From Bacteroidetes bacterium GWF2_35_48 (GTDB taxonomy: Bacteria > Bacteroidota > Bacteroidia > Bacteroidales > GWF2-35-48), in NCBI GenBank assembly GCA_001769125.1, contig MEOG01000100.1, positions 62,001-126,000 on the forward strand: 64,000 nt of DNA, in the 5' to 3' direction. Both the position numbers and the translations under genes were made by a program. Below the pieces are notes generated by a model that did not search any database, was not told the DNA's origin, and saw only the letters and a program-made list of their open reading frames with translations. Of this stretch, positions 47,717 through 56,875 are shown one piece after another; the stretch's first letter is position 1, and every line of letters starts with the position of its first letter.

Positions 47717-50410
47717 ATGAAGTTCAGATTTTTAATAATTGTATGTTTCTTAAGCTTTTCATCTGTCATCTATGCTCAGGTTGGAAAAGTTACCGGTCAG
47801 TTGAAAGACTCTGTTTCAGGCGTACCTTTGAAAAGAGCCGTTGTTAACCTTCACACGCAACAGAAAGCCCTTGATGAAAATGGAAGCTTTGAATTTGTTC
47901 AAATCCCTTATGGAGATTATGATTTAATAATAGAAGCTGATGGATATGAACGTTTTTCGGTTTCTGTATCCATTAACAAAGAAACAATGGATTTGGGCGC
48001 AATCCTTATCAAAGGGATGAAATCTGACGGCGCAGACAATTCAGAAGGTGTTGTATCGGTACAGGATCTTGAAGACGAAAATAAAGATCAGAATATTTCC
48101 GGTCCCTTACATTCTTCAACGGATGTTTTTGTTTCCAATTCCGGCTACACGCTTGGCGTTGGAGGTTTCCGTATCCGCGGGTATGACTCAGAAAATTCGA
48201 TGGTATATTTCAACGGGGTTTCTGTAAACAACGCATTGACAGGTAGAGCTGTATGGGGAGAATGGGGAGGCTTGAATGATGCTACCCGTTTTAAAGATAT
48301 TACCCCAGGACTTTCTCCTGCAAGTTTTACATTTGGCGATATTGGAGGAGCCACAAATATTGACACCCGTCCTTCAAAACAGCGCAAACAAACCAAAATC
48401 TCTTATGCTGTATCCAACAAAACATATACAAACCGTGTAATGGCAACCTATTCAACAGGACTGCTTGAAAATGGCTGGGCTTTTACTGTAAGTGGTTCCC
48501 GTCGCTGGGGCAATGGAGGTTTTGTTGAGGGCACTTTTTACGATGCGTGGGCTTACTTTATGGGCATTGAAAAGAAACTAAATACAAATCACAGCCTTGC
48601 TATTACCTGTTTTGCTGCCCCATCAAAACGCGGAATGCAAAGCAGTTCTACACAAGAAACGTACGATCTTGTCGGAACAAATTTTTACAATCCGAATTGG
48701 GGGTTCCAAAACGGTGAAAGAAGAAATGCACGCGTTAAAAATATAAACGAACCTTATGTAATTCTTAACCACTACTGGATCATAAATTCAAAATTAAAAA
48801 TTAACACGGCTGCAAATTACACTTTCGGAAGAAGCGGAAGTACTTCTTTAAACTGGTACAATGCCGCAGACCCACGCCCGGATTATTACCGTTATCTTCC
48901 CAGCTATCAGGAAGACCCAATTGTTGCAGCCGCTGTTGCCGAAGCATGGCAAACAGACATCTCTGTCAGACAACTAAATTGGGACAGGCTGTACCAGATT
49001 AATTATCTCAGCAAGCTTGAAGGAGGTCAGTCGAAATATATTATTGAAGAACGAAGAATGGATTATTCTCAATTTAACCTTAATTCAAATTTCGATTACG
49101 AATATAACGAAAACATAACTATTAACGGGGGTGTTGAAGCCAAAGCATACAAAGGATTTTTCTTTAAAACAATTGAAGATCTTCTTGGCGGTGATTATTG
49201 GGTAGATGTTGACCAGTTTGCAGAACGCGATTTTCAGGCTGACACTATTTTATTACAAAACGATTTAAATAATCCAAACCGTATAGTTAAAGAAGGTGAT
49301 AAATTCGGATACGATTATACATCCAATATAAACTATGAAAACCTTTGGATGCAAGGTGTTTTCTCATATCCTAAATTCGATTTTTTCACGGCTGCTTCTG
49401 TTAATTCTACACAATTCTGGCGTACAGGAAATATGAAAAACGGTAGGTTTCCTGAAAATTCTTTTGGGAAATCTGAAACAAAAAAATTCTATAATTTTGG
49501 ATTAAAAGAGGGATTTACCTACAAACTTACAGGCAGACATTTTTTCCTTTTAACTGTTGGCTACAATACGCAAGCTCCCTTGTTTAAAAATTCAATGGTA
49601 TCGCCACGTATCCGAAATGACTTTATTCCCGGACTTACCGATGAAAAAGTTTTCAGCTCTGAAATAAGTTATCTGATACGCCACCCTAAAATCAAAGCCA
49701 GATTTACCGCTTACCAGTCTATGTTTTGGGATCAGAATGAAATCAACAGCTTTTACCACGATGTTCTCAGAACGTATGTAAATTATATCATGACCGGAAT
49801 TAATAAAACACATCAGGGACTTGAACTCGGTGTGGAATATAAAGCAACATCAACCCTTGCTGTTACTTGTATTGCAGCGGTTGGAAATTATCGTTACACA
49901 TCCAGGCCAAATGCATTAATTGTTGTTGACAATGGCTCTGTTCCTGATACAACCGAAGTTGTTTACCTGAAAAATTTCTTTATCAGCGGTACACCCCAAG
50001 CAGCAGGTTCGATAGGATTGAAGTACAATCACCCGAAATACTGGTTTGCAAGCATCAATGCAAGTATGTTTGATGGAATCTATTTAGATGTTAATCCTGA
50101 ACGCAGAACATCTATTGCTGTGGATGGCTTGCTTCCCGGCGATCCTTTAATTAGCACTGTAATTGAACAGAAGAGAATGACCGGACAGTTTACCATGGAC
50201 GCTTCAGTAGGCAAATCATGGAAATACAAAGACTACTTTATCAACCTGAATGCAAGTGTTACAAATCTGCTCGACAATCAAAAACTTGTTACAAATGGTT
50301 ATGAACAGATGCGTTTCGATTTTGAAACAAAAAATATAGACAAGTTCCCACCAAAACTTTTTTATGCTTTTGGAAGAACATTTTATATTGGTTTAAGTGT
50401 TAAGTTTTAA
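47717..50410 (+). CDS. TonB-dependent outer-membrane receptor with carboxypeptidase-like N-domain
   Basis: An 897-residue outer-membrane protein with a signal peptide (MKFRFLIIVCFLSFSSVIYAQ). A carboxypeptidase D regulatory-like domain follows (~22-95: GKVTGQLKDSVSGVPLKRAV). The plug domain (~110-220) has GVGGFRIRGYDSENSMVYFNGVSV, given here as GGFRIRGYD and VYFNGVSVN. A long beta-barrel ends in an aromatic-terminated strand (TFYIGLSVKF). This architecture is that of Bacteroidota nutrient receptors. There is no SusD gene; instead two DUF5689 lipoprotein genes follow with 7- and 9-bp gaps, so they form an operon. The substrate is not evident from the sequence. Confidence 0.92.
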   Translation: MKFRFLIIVCFLSFSSVIYAQVGKVTGQLKDSVSGVPLKRAVVNLHTQQKALDENGSFEFVQIPYGDYDLIIEADGYERFSVSVSINKETMDLGAILIKGMKSDGADNSEGVVSVQDLEDENKDQNISGPLHSSTDVFVSNSGYTLGVGGFRIRGYDSENSMVYFNGVSVNNALTGRAVWGEWGGLNDATRFKDITPGLSPASFTFGDIGGATNIDTRPSKQRKQTKISYAVSNKTYTNRVMATYSTGLLENGWAFTVSGSRRWGNGGFVEGTFYDAWAYFMGIEKKLNTNHSLAITCFAAPSKRGMQSSSTQETYDLVGTNFYNPNWGFQNGERRNARVKNINEPYVILNHYWIINSKLKINTAANYTFGRSGSTSLNWYNAADPRPDYYRYLPSYQEDPIVAAAVAEAWQTDISVRQLNWDRLYQINYLSKLEGGQSKYIIEERRMDYSQFNLNSNFDYEYNENITINGGVEAKAYKGFFFKTIEDLLGGDYWVDVDQFAERDFQADTILLQNDLNNPNRIVKEGDKFGYDYTSNINYENLWMQGVFSYPKFDFFTAASVNSTQFWRTGNMKNGRFPENSFGKSETKKFYNFGLKEGFTYKLTGRHFFLLTVGYNTQAPLFKNSMVSPRIRNDFIPGLTDEKVFSSEISYLIRHPKIKARFTAYQSMFWDQNEINSFYHDVLRTYVNYIMTGINKTHQGLELGVEYKATSTLAVTCIAAVGNYRYTSRPNALIVVDNGSVPDTTEVVYLKNFFISGTPQAAGSIGLKYNHPKYWFASINASMFDGIYLDVNPERRTSIAVDGLLPGDPLISTVIEQKRMTGQFTMDASVGKSWKYKDYFINLNASVTNLLDNQKLVTNGYEQMRFDFETKNIDKFPPKLFYAFGRTFYIGLSVKF

Positions 50411-50417
50411 TTGAAAA

Positions 50418-51284
50418 ATGAAAAGAAAATTGAATATGAAAACTAAAATAATATACATAATATCAGCATTGTTATTAATTTCTGCTGTGATTTTTACGGA
50501 GAGTTGTACAAAAAAAGATTTTGATGTACCACCATTGTACACCGATTTCGAAATGCCTGCTGGTGCTACCATCATTTCCATTGACTCTCTCAAGCGTTTG
50601 CATAATGCGGCATCAACTAGTCTTGACACTGTGAAAAATTTTAATTACATACATGGTACTGTTATCAGCAATGATTCCTGCGGAAATGTATATAAATACC
50701 TTTCTATTCAGGATACTTCCGGTGCTATTTTTCTAAAAATTGAAAATGATGCTTTGTATAAAATGTACAGACCCGGACAAAAAGTTTATGTAAAATGTAA
50801 AGACCTCGTTCTTGGTAGTCGCTATATTAGCAGCAGTGGAAATCCACATACTATACCCACACAGCTAGGATATCAAAGTGGAACAGTTGTTGGAACTATT
50901 CTCGATTTAATAAAAAGTAAATATATTTTTAAAGACAGTCTGCCAAATGTTAATTTAATACCACAACCCCTAGTATTTACAGCTTTTAATCAATTAGATG
51001 CTGCAACTCTGTGTGGAAAGCTTATAACAATAAAAAATGTTCACATTGACCCAGAAACATATGGGTCACTCTATAATGCAGGAAACGCAGCTCCAGTAAG
51101 AAAACTTGTTGACTCAACAGGAATAGACTATAGCTTATATACCTCACCGTATGCTTGCTTTGCCCTTGATACAATGCCAACAGGGAATATCGATGTTACC
51201 TGTATTTTATCAACCTATGACGGTGAGTTCCAATTTGTAATAAGGACGACAAAAGATATTGTACCTCATACTAATGCTAAATAA
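50418..51284 (+). CDS. DUF5689 lipoprotein
   Basis: A 288-residue lipoprotein: the hydrophobic segment IIYIISALLLISAVIF is followed by the lipobox TESC (Cys ~30), so it is probably outer-membrane attached. The body is a DUF5689 domain with IHGTVISNDSCGNVYKYLSIQD, split as GTVISNDS and YKYLSIQDTSGAIFL, then GQKVYVKCKDLVLG. This OB-fold-like pattern is also seen in secreted nuclease-associated domains. The start could be the ATG at 50436 (MKTKIIY), which has a better-spaced purine tract. It lies between the TonB receptor and a longer paralog and probably acts as the surface component of the uptake system. Ligand unknown. Confidence 0.82.
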   Translation: MKRKLNMKTKIIYIISALLLISAVIFTESCTKKDFDVPPLYTDFEMPAGATIISIDSLKRLHNAASTSLDTVKNFNYIHGTVISNDSCGNVYKYLSIQDTSGAIFLKIENDALYKMYRPGQKVYVKCKDLVLGSRYISSSGNPHTIPTQLGYQSGTVVGTILDLIKSKYIFKDSLPNVNLIPQPLVFTAFNQLDAATLCGKLITIKNVHIDPETYGSLYNAGNAAPVRKLVDSTGIDYSLYTSPYACFALDTMPTGNIDVTCILSTYDGEFQFVIRTTKDIVPHTNAK

Positions 51285-51293
51285 AACCCGAAT

Positions 51294-52661
51294 ATGAAAA
51301 AAATATTAAATCCACAATTATTTATTTTATCAGCTATAGTCTTGACAATGGTGTTAAGCGGTTGCGTGAAACAAGATTATAAAAATCCTGACATGCTCGT
51401 CCCAGAATTTCCAGAGACAGCAAACATTACCATTGCAAACCTGATCGGCTTAAATTCGGATGTAGACTCACTTTTTCCAATAACAGGCGACACAATCATC
51501 GAAGGAGTTGTTACCGGAAATGATGAATCGGGAAACATTTATAAATACATGGTGATACAGGATGAAACTGCTGGTATTATTATCAATGTTGATATTTCTG
51601 ATTATTACAATGAATACAAAATAGGGCAACGTGTTTTCGTAAAATGCAAAGGTCTTGTTTTTGGATATTATGGTGGATCTCCACAATTAGGGATGCCTTA
51701 TTATGATGGTGGATGGAAAGTTGGAAGAATACCTGCCGTATATTTAAAAAACCATCTTTTTAGAGACAGTCTGCTAGGACCTGCCATAACACCTAAAATA
51801 ATGGCAAACTTTAACGATATATCACTAGCGCATCCGGGTGATAAAAATAAGCTTGTCACTTTTACCAATGTTTCGTTTCCAGATGCTGGCAAATCGTATT
51901 CTGAAAAATACGAAACTACAGACAGACCGCTTAAAGACTATACTGGTGCAGAAATAATAGTTCGTACAAGCAATTATGCTGATTTTGCTTTGGATATTCT
52001 ACCTGCCGGTAAAGGTAAGATTACAGGGATTTTAGGTTATTACAATTCCACTTACCAATTGATTATTCGCGACATAAATGAAGTAACAGATTTTAAAATT
52101 GATACAAATCCTGAACCCGACACAATTGGAACTGCATTTCCGTTTATATCAGGAATGCCTCTTAACACACTGACGGAGTACTTTAACAGTGCTGTAACAA
52201 ATGTTGATGTTTCTATTCCTCATTGGACCAATACCGCTACGATGGGATCAAGAAAATGGAGAGGAAAAGTTTTCGGAAGCGAAAAATATATTCAGGCAAC
52301 AACCTATGGTGCTTCAGATATTAATAATATTTGCTGGTTGATTTCTCCGGCTATTTATTTTTCATCCAATAAAACCCTTTCTTTTAAATCTGCAATTAGT
52401 TACTGGAATCATACAAATCTTTCTGGTCTTACTGTTTGGATATTATACAATTTTGATGGTCATTCAGGAGTCTGGAAAAAAATAGATGCAACACTGGCTA
52501 ACCAGAACAATGCAAATTATTCATGGGTTTCATCCGGAAACATTGACCTTTCACAATATCTTCCAGCCGGATATAATGGAGATGTTTACATCGGATTCAG
52601 GGCAGTTGGTTCTTCAACACAAACAACAACCTTCCAGTTGGATGATGTAGTTGTTCAATAA
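51294..52661 (+). CDS. DUF5689 lipoprotein with C-terminal jelly-roll domain
   Basis: A 455-residue lipoprotein with signal peptide and lipobox VLSGC (Cys ~24). Residues ~35-270 are a DUF5689 domain similar to the preceding gene product (EGVVTGNDESGNIYKYMVIQD in blocks, GQRVFVKCKGLVFGYYGG). Residues ~285-455 form a beta-rich module with RKWRGKVFGSEKYIQAT, CWLISPAIYFSSNKTLSFKSA, GDVYIGFRAVGSS and TTTFQLDDVVVQ, resembling choice-of-anchor/DUF5017-type jelly rolls. Two paralogous lipoproteins behind one receptor suggest a multi-part binding complex. The gene is 9 bp after its paralog and 68 bp before the PKD adhesin. Confidence 0.83.
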   Translation: MKKILNPQLFILSAIVLTMVLSGCVKQDYKNPDMLVPEFPETANITIANLIGLNSDVDSLFPITGDTIIEGVVTGNDESGNIYKYMVIQDETAGIIINVDISDYYNEYKIGQRVFVKCKGLVFGYYGGSPQLGMPYYDGGWKVGRIPAVYLKNHLFRDSLLGPAITPKIMANFNDISLAHPGDKNKLVTFTNVSFPDAGKSYSEKYETTDRPLKDYTGAEIIVRTSNYADFALDILPAGKGKITGILGYYNSTYQLIIRDINEVTDFKIDTNPEPDTIGTAFPFISGMPLNTLTEYFNSAVTNVDVSIPHWTNTATMGSRKWRGKVFGSEKYIQATTYGASDINNICWLISPAIYFSSNKTLSFKSAISYWNHTNLSGLTVWILYNFDGHSGVWKKIDATLANQNNANYSWVSSGNIDLSQYLPAGYNGDVYIGFRAVGSSTQTTTFQLDDVVVQ

Positions 52662-52729
52662 TTTAAAAATAGCAAGTAAATAATAAATTTTATCTGAATA
52701 AATTCTGCAAAAATTAAATGAATATTATT

Positions 52730-55700
52730 ATGAAAAAAAATCTATTAATTAGCATTTTCCTGATGCTTACAGTATTTTCGGTTTTTGCAAACAATAATTT
52801 TTTAATCGGGAGTGTAACGAAAAAAGCACCTAAAGCTACTCCTGTTATTACTTGGTCAAACCCAACAGATATTGTTTACGGAACACCGCTCAGCTCAACA
52901 CAATTAAATGCGACAGCTGATGTTCCGGGAACATTTGTTTACACACCGGCTCTGGGTACAATATTGAATGCAGATGCAAGCCACGACTTGGTTGTGGACT
53001 TCACTCCTGATGATCTGATAAATTATACAGCAACAAGCATGACTGTTCAAATTACAGTTACACAAGCACTGCTTACTGTTACTGCTGAGAATAAAAGCAA
53101 AACATACGGAGCTGCCAACCCGGCATTAACTTTTACTTATAGTGGATTTGTCAATAGTGAAGATTCTACAGTACTCACAACCCTTCCTATTGCTTCAACA
53201 TCTGTTAACGAAACTACTGTTACTGGAAATTATGCAGGTGTGATTACTATATCTGGTGGTGTTGATGAAAATTATTCTTTCATCTACATCGCAGGTGATT
53301 TTGATGTTACAAAGGCAAGTCTTACAGTTACGGCAACAGATACTTCGAGATTATGCAGCGAAGCAAATCCTGTTTACGTATTCACCTACGCCGGATTTGT
53401 AAACGGTGATGACAGCAATGATCTGAGCACACTTCCCACGATAACCTGCGATGCACTTCCCACAAGCCCTGCAGGCAATTACACAATTACTGTAAGTGGA
53501 GGTATTGATGAAAATTATGACTTTTTTTATATCAATGGTACACTGACAATATTAGACACTGTAAACCCTGTGGCTGTCTGCACCGACATCAATGTTTACC
53601 TTGACAGTACCGGAAATGTTTCTATTCTTGCAACGGATATTAATAATGGCTCTTCTGATAATTGCAACATTGCATCCATGACAGTTACTCCCAATTCATT
53701 TGATTGTGCCGATGTTGGAGCCAATACAGTTACTCTGACTGTAACTGATGATGCAAATAATACGAACACCTGCACTGCTGTTGTAACTGTTATAGATACA
53801 TTAATTCCGGTTGCATCCTTTACTTATGCAATAGACAGCATGACTGTCACCTTTACAAACACATCTGTTAATGGATATACATATAAATGGCTATTCGGAG
53901 ATGAATTTTTTCACAACTGGATACTGGCAACAAATGGGCAAGACCAAGTACATACCTATTCTGAAGAAGGAATTTATACCGTGGAAATGGTCGTTACAAG
54001 CCCCTGTGGAACTACAGATACAATAGCCATTGATGTTTCACTCACATGCCCGGTTCCGGCATCTGTGGCTTCTTTTACTTACACTATTGATAGCATGACT
54101 GTTACTTTTTCAAATACCTCAACGAACGGAGATAGTTATCAGTGGTTATTTGGAGATGAAATTATTCACAACTGGCTTTTAGCTGCAACAGATATAAATC
54201 CTGCTCATACTTATGGAGAAGTAGGTAATTTCACTGCTGAAATGGTTGCAACAAATATATGCGGGATTACAGACACCTTTTCAGTTGTAATTGCACTTAC
54301 ATGCCCAGTTCCTGATCCTATCGCAACTTTTACATACACAATTGACAGCATGACCGTCTCTTTCACAAATGCATCATCAAACGGTGCTTCTTACCAATGG
54401 TTATTTGGAGATGAGATTACCCATAGCTGGTTTTTAGCATCTAATGATACAAACCCTATTCACACCTATACAGAATATGGAACATTTACAGTAGAAATGG
54501 TGGCAACAAATATCTGCGGAATTACAGATACGTTTAATGTTGTTATTACATTGGATTGCCCTGTTCCTGCTCCAGATGCATCATTTACTTTTTCTATTGA
54601 CAGTACGACTGTTTCGTTCACAAATACATCTACAAACGGAGCCTCGTTCCAATGGCTTTTTGGCGATGAAATAACTCACAACTGGCTTTTAGCAGCAACA
54701 GACACAAACCCTGCACATACCTATCAAAACTACGGAACTTTTAATGTAGAGATGGTGGTAACAAATATCTGCGGAGTTACAGATACTTTTGTAAATATTG
54801 TTACTCTAACCTGTCCCTATCCGGCACCTGTGGCTTCATTTACGTATGCTATTGACAGCACAACTGTAAATTTCACAAACACATCCGTAAACAGCAATAC
54901 ATACCAATGGTTATTTGGTGATGAAATTATCCACAACTGGCTTTTGGCAGCAACAGATACAAATCCTTCTCATATCTATGCCAATTATGACACATTTACG
55001 GTTGAAATGGTTGCAACAAATTTATGCGGTATAACAGATACAGTAGCAGTTGATATCACATTAACCTGCCCCTATCCGGCACCTGTGGCTTCATTTACCT
55101 ATGCAATTGACAGCACAACTGTAAATTTCACAAACACATCTGTAAACAGCAACACCTACCAATGGTTATTTGGTGATGAAATAATCCATAACTGGCTCTT
55201 AGCCGCAACAGATACAAATCCTTCTCATATCTATGCCAATTATGGCACATTTACGGTTGAAATGGTTGCAACAAATTTATGCGGCATTACAGATACAGTA
55301 GCAGTTGATATCACATTAACCTGCCCCTATCCGGCACCTGTGGCTTCATTTACCTATGCAATTGACAGCACGACTGTAAATTTCACAAACACCTCTGTAA
55401 ACAGCAACACCTACCAATGGTTATTTGGTGATGAAATAGTTCACAACTGGTTCCTTGCAGTACCTGATACTAATCCAACTCACACCTATTCAGGTTATGA
55501 AACATTTACGGTTGAAATGGTTGCAACAAATTTATGTGGTATAACAGATACCGTAACAGTTGATATCACTTTGGTTTGTCCATATACCAATCTTCCTGTT
55601 GCATCATTCCTGTATATGCAGGACAGCCTTACGGTTTCATTTATGAATACATCAACAGATGCAGATAACTACATCTGGTATTTTGGAGATGAAGCAATAA

Positions 55701-56842
55701 TTCTTCCTCCTCCTCTTGGTGGAAATACAGAAGAAAACCCAAGTCATACTTATGCAAGCGATACAATTTATACAGTTACACTCATTGCTTCTAATAGTTG
55801 TGGTTACACAGACACACTGTATTACATAATTGACCTGAACTGCAATGCAAATGCACCGGTTGCGCTTTTTAATTATACAAACAATAATTTTACAGTTTCC
55901 TTTGCCAATAATTCTTCGGACGCTGTTGCATACAAATGGTTTTTTGGAGATGAAATCTTACCCGCAGATGGAGATACTAGCAGTAACCCGGTACACGCGT
56001 ATCAAAGTGCAGGCACATATAATGCTGTTCTGATTGCTTACAATCAATGCGGAGTTACAGACACATTAACAACATCTGTATGCGTTGCTCTTAATCCTGT
56101 AGCTGAATTCACAAATGAAACAGATAATCTTTCCATCGGGCTAAGAAACGAATCAACTAATGCTGTATCTTATACCTGGTATTTTGGCGATGGAGAAACG
56201 TCTACAATCTTTGAACCCATACACACGTATGCTTTCTATGGCACTTATGCAATTTCCCTTGTGGCAGCAAACACATGCGGAATTACAGATTCGGTAAGTA
56301 CTACTGTAACCATTGTTTGCCCGGGAACCATGCCTGTATCATCATTTAATTATTCCCGCACTGGTATGACTCTTACTTTTAATAACACATCTACGAATGC
56401 AGCCTCATATAAATGGTTGTTTGGAGATGAATCATCTGCCACCTGGGATAATGCAACCTCAGGTCAGCATCAGACACACACGTATACACAGTTTGGAACT
56501 TATTTCGTATTAATGACTGCACTTAATGAATGTGGAGGAGACACAACAGGTGCGCATATTATGATAACCTCTGTTGAATCCAGTGAGAATGTAATCATGA
56601 TGATCTGTTACCCAAATCCCGCACAAGAGATGGTAACTATTGCAATTGAAAATGTAACATTCAATAAAGCAAATATTGTGGTTAATGATATGTTGGGTCG
56701 CACCATTCATTTCGAGGAAATTCCGGATACTTCAGGTACTTTCAAAAAGAGCCTTGATGTGAGTAATTGGGCAAAAGGAATCTACTATTTAAAAATTAAT
56801 AATAATGAAACGACCTTTGTCAGTCGAATAATTGTTCAATAA
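52730..56842 (+). CDS. PKD-repeat surface protein with MBG domains and T9SS type A sorting domain
   Basis: A ~1370-residue secreted protein. After a signal peptide (MKKNLLISIFLMLTVFSVFA) come Ig-like/MBG modules (~30-270; KSKTYGAANPALTFTYSGFV) and a HYR-like module (~275-360). About eleven PKD repeats, each with a core like YQWLFGDE...HTY, follow. The C-terminal ~75 residues are a type A T9SS sorting domain (CYPNPAQEMVTI, GRTIHFEE, GIYYLKI, SRIIVQ). The start at 52730 is four codons inside an earlier ATG and fits the signal peptide. Three consecutive PKD units near 54.8-55.6 kb are almost identical at the DNA level with a 255-bp period. Likely a surface adhesin or glycan-binding protein; function beyond that is unknown. 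Confidence 0.92.
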   Translation: MKKNLLISIFLMLTVFSVFANNNFLIGSVTKKAPKATPVITWSNPTDIVYGTPLSSTQLNATADVPGTFVYTPALGTILNADASHDLVVDFTPDDLINYTATSMTVQITVTQALLTVTAENKSKTYGAANPALTFTYSGFVNSEDSTVLTTLPIASTSVNETTVTGNYAGVITISGGVDENYSFIYIAGDFDVTKASLTVTATDTSRLCSEANPVYVFTYAGFVNGDDSNDLSTLPTITCDALPTSPAGNYTITVSGGIDENYDFFYINGTLTILDTVNPVAVCTDINVYLDSTGNVSILATDINNGSSDNCNIASMTVTPNSFDCADVGANTVTLTVTDDANNTNTCTAVVTVIDTLIPVASFTYAIDSMTVTFTNTSVNGYTYKWLFGDEFFHNWILATNGQDQVHTYSEEGIYTVEMVVTSPCGTTDTIAIDVSLTCPVPASVASFTYTIDSMTVTFSNTSTNGDSYQWLFGDEIIHNWLLAATDINPAHTYGEVGNFTAEMVATNICGITDTFSVVIALTCPVPDPIATFTYTIDSMTVSFTNASSNGASYQWLFGDEITHSWFLASNDTNPIHTYTEYGTFTVEMVATNICGITDTFNVVITLDCPVPAPDASFTFSIDSTTVSFTNTSTNGASFQWLFGDEITHNWLLAATDTNPAHTYQNYGTFNVEMVVTNICGVTDTFVNIVTLTCPYPAPVASFTYAIDSTTVNFTNTSVNSNTYQWLFGDEIIHNWLLAATDTNPSHIYANYDTFTVEMVATNLCGITDTVAVDITLTCPYPAPVASFTYAIDSTTVNFTNTSVNSNTYQWLFGDEIIHNWLLAATDTNPSHIYANYGTFTVEMVATNLCGITDTVAVDITLTCPYPAPVASFTYAIDSTTVNFTNTSVNSNTYQWLFGDEIVHNWFLAVPDTNPTHTYSGYETFTVEMVATNLCGITDTVTVDITLVCPYTNLPVASFLYMQDSLTVSFMNTSTDADNYIWYFGDEAIILPPPLGGNTEENPSHTYASDTIYTVTLIASNSCGYTDTLYYIIDLNCNANAPVALFNYTNNNFTVSFANNSSDAVAYKWFFGDEILPADGDTSSNPVHAYQSAGTYNAVLIAYNQCGVTDTLTTSVCVALNPVAEFTNETDNLSIGLRNESTNAVSYTWYFGDGETSTIFEPIHTYAFYGTYAISLVAANTCGITDSVSTTVTIVCPGTMPVSSFNYSRTGMTLTFNNTSTNAASYKWLFGDESSATWDNATSGQHQTHTYTQFGTYFVLMTALNECGGDTTGAHIMITSVESSENVIMMICYPNPAQEMVTIAIENVTFNKANIVVNDMLGRTIHFEEIPDTSGTFKKSLDVSNWAKGIYYLKINNNETTFVSRIIVQ
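54811..55575 (+). repeat. Three near-identical 255-bp PKD-coding tandem repeats
   Basis: Units begin at the CCGGCACCTGTGGCTTCATT block at 54821, 55076 and 55331, exactly 255 bp (85 codons) apart, and differ at few positions. Upstream units (from ~53.8 kb) are more diverged, so these three arose by recent in-frame duplication. Confidence 0.88.
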
Positions 56843-56875
56843 TAATTTACTCAAAATTTTGCATGAAAAAAATGC

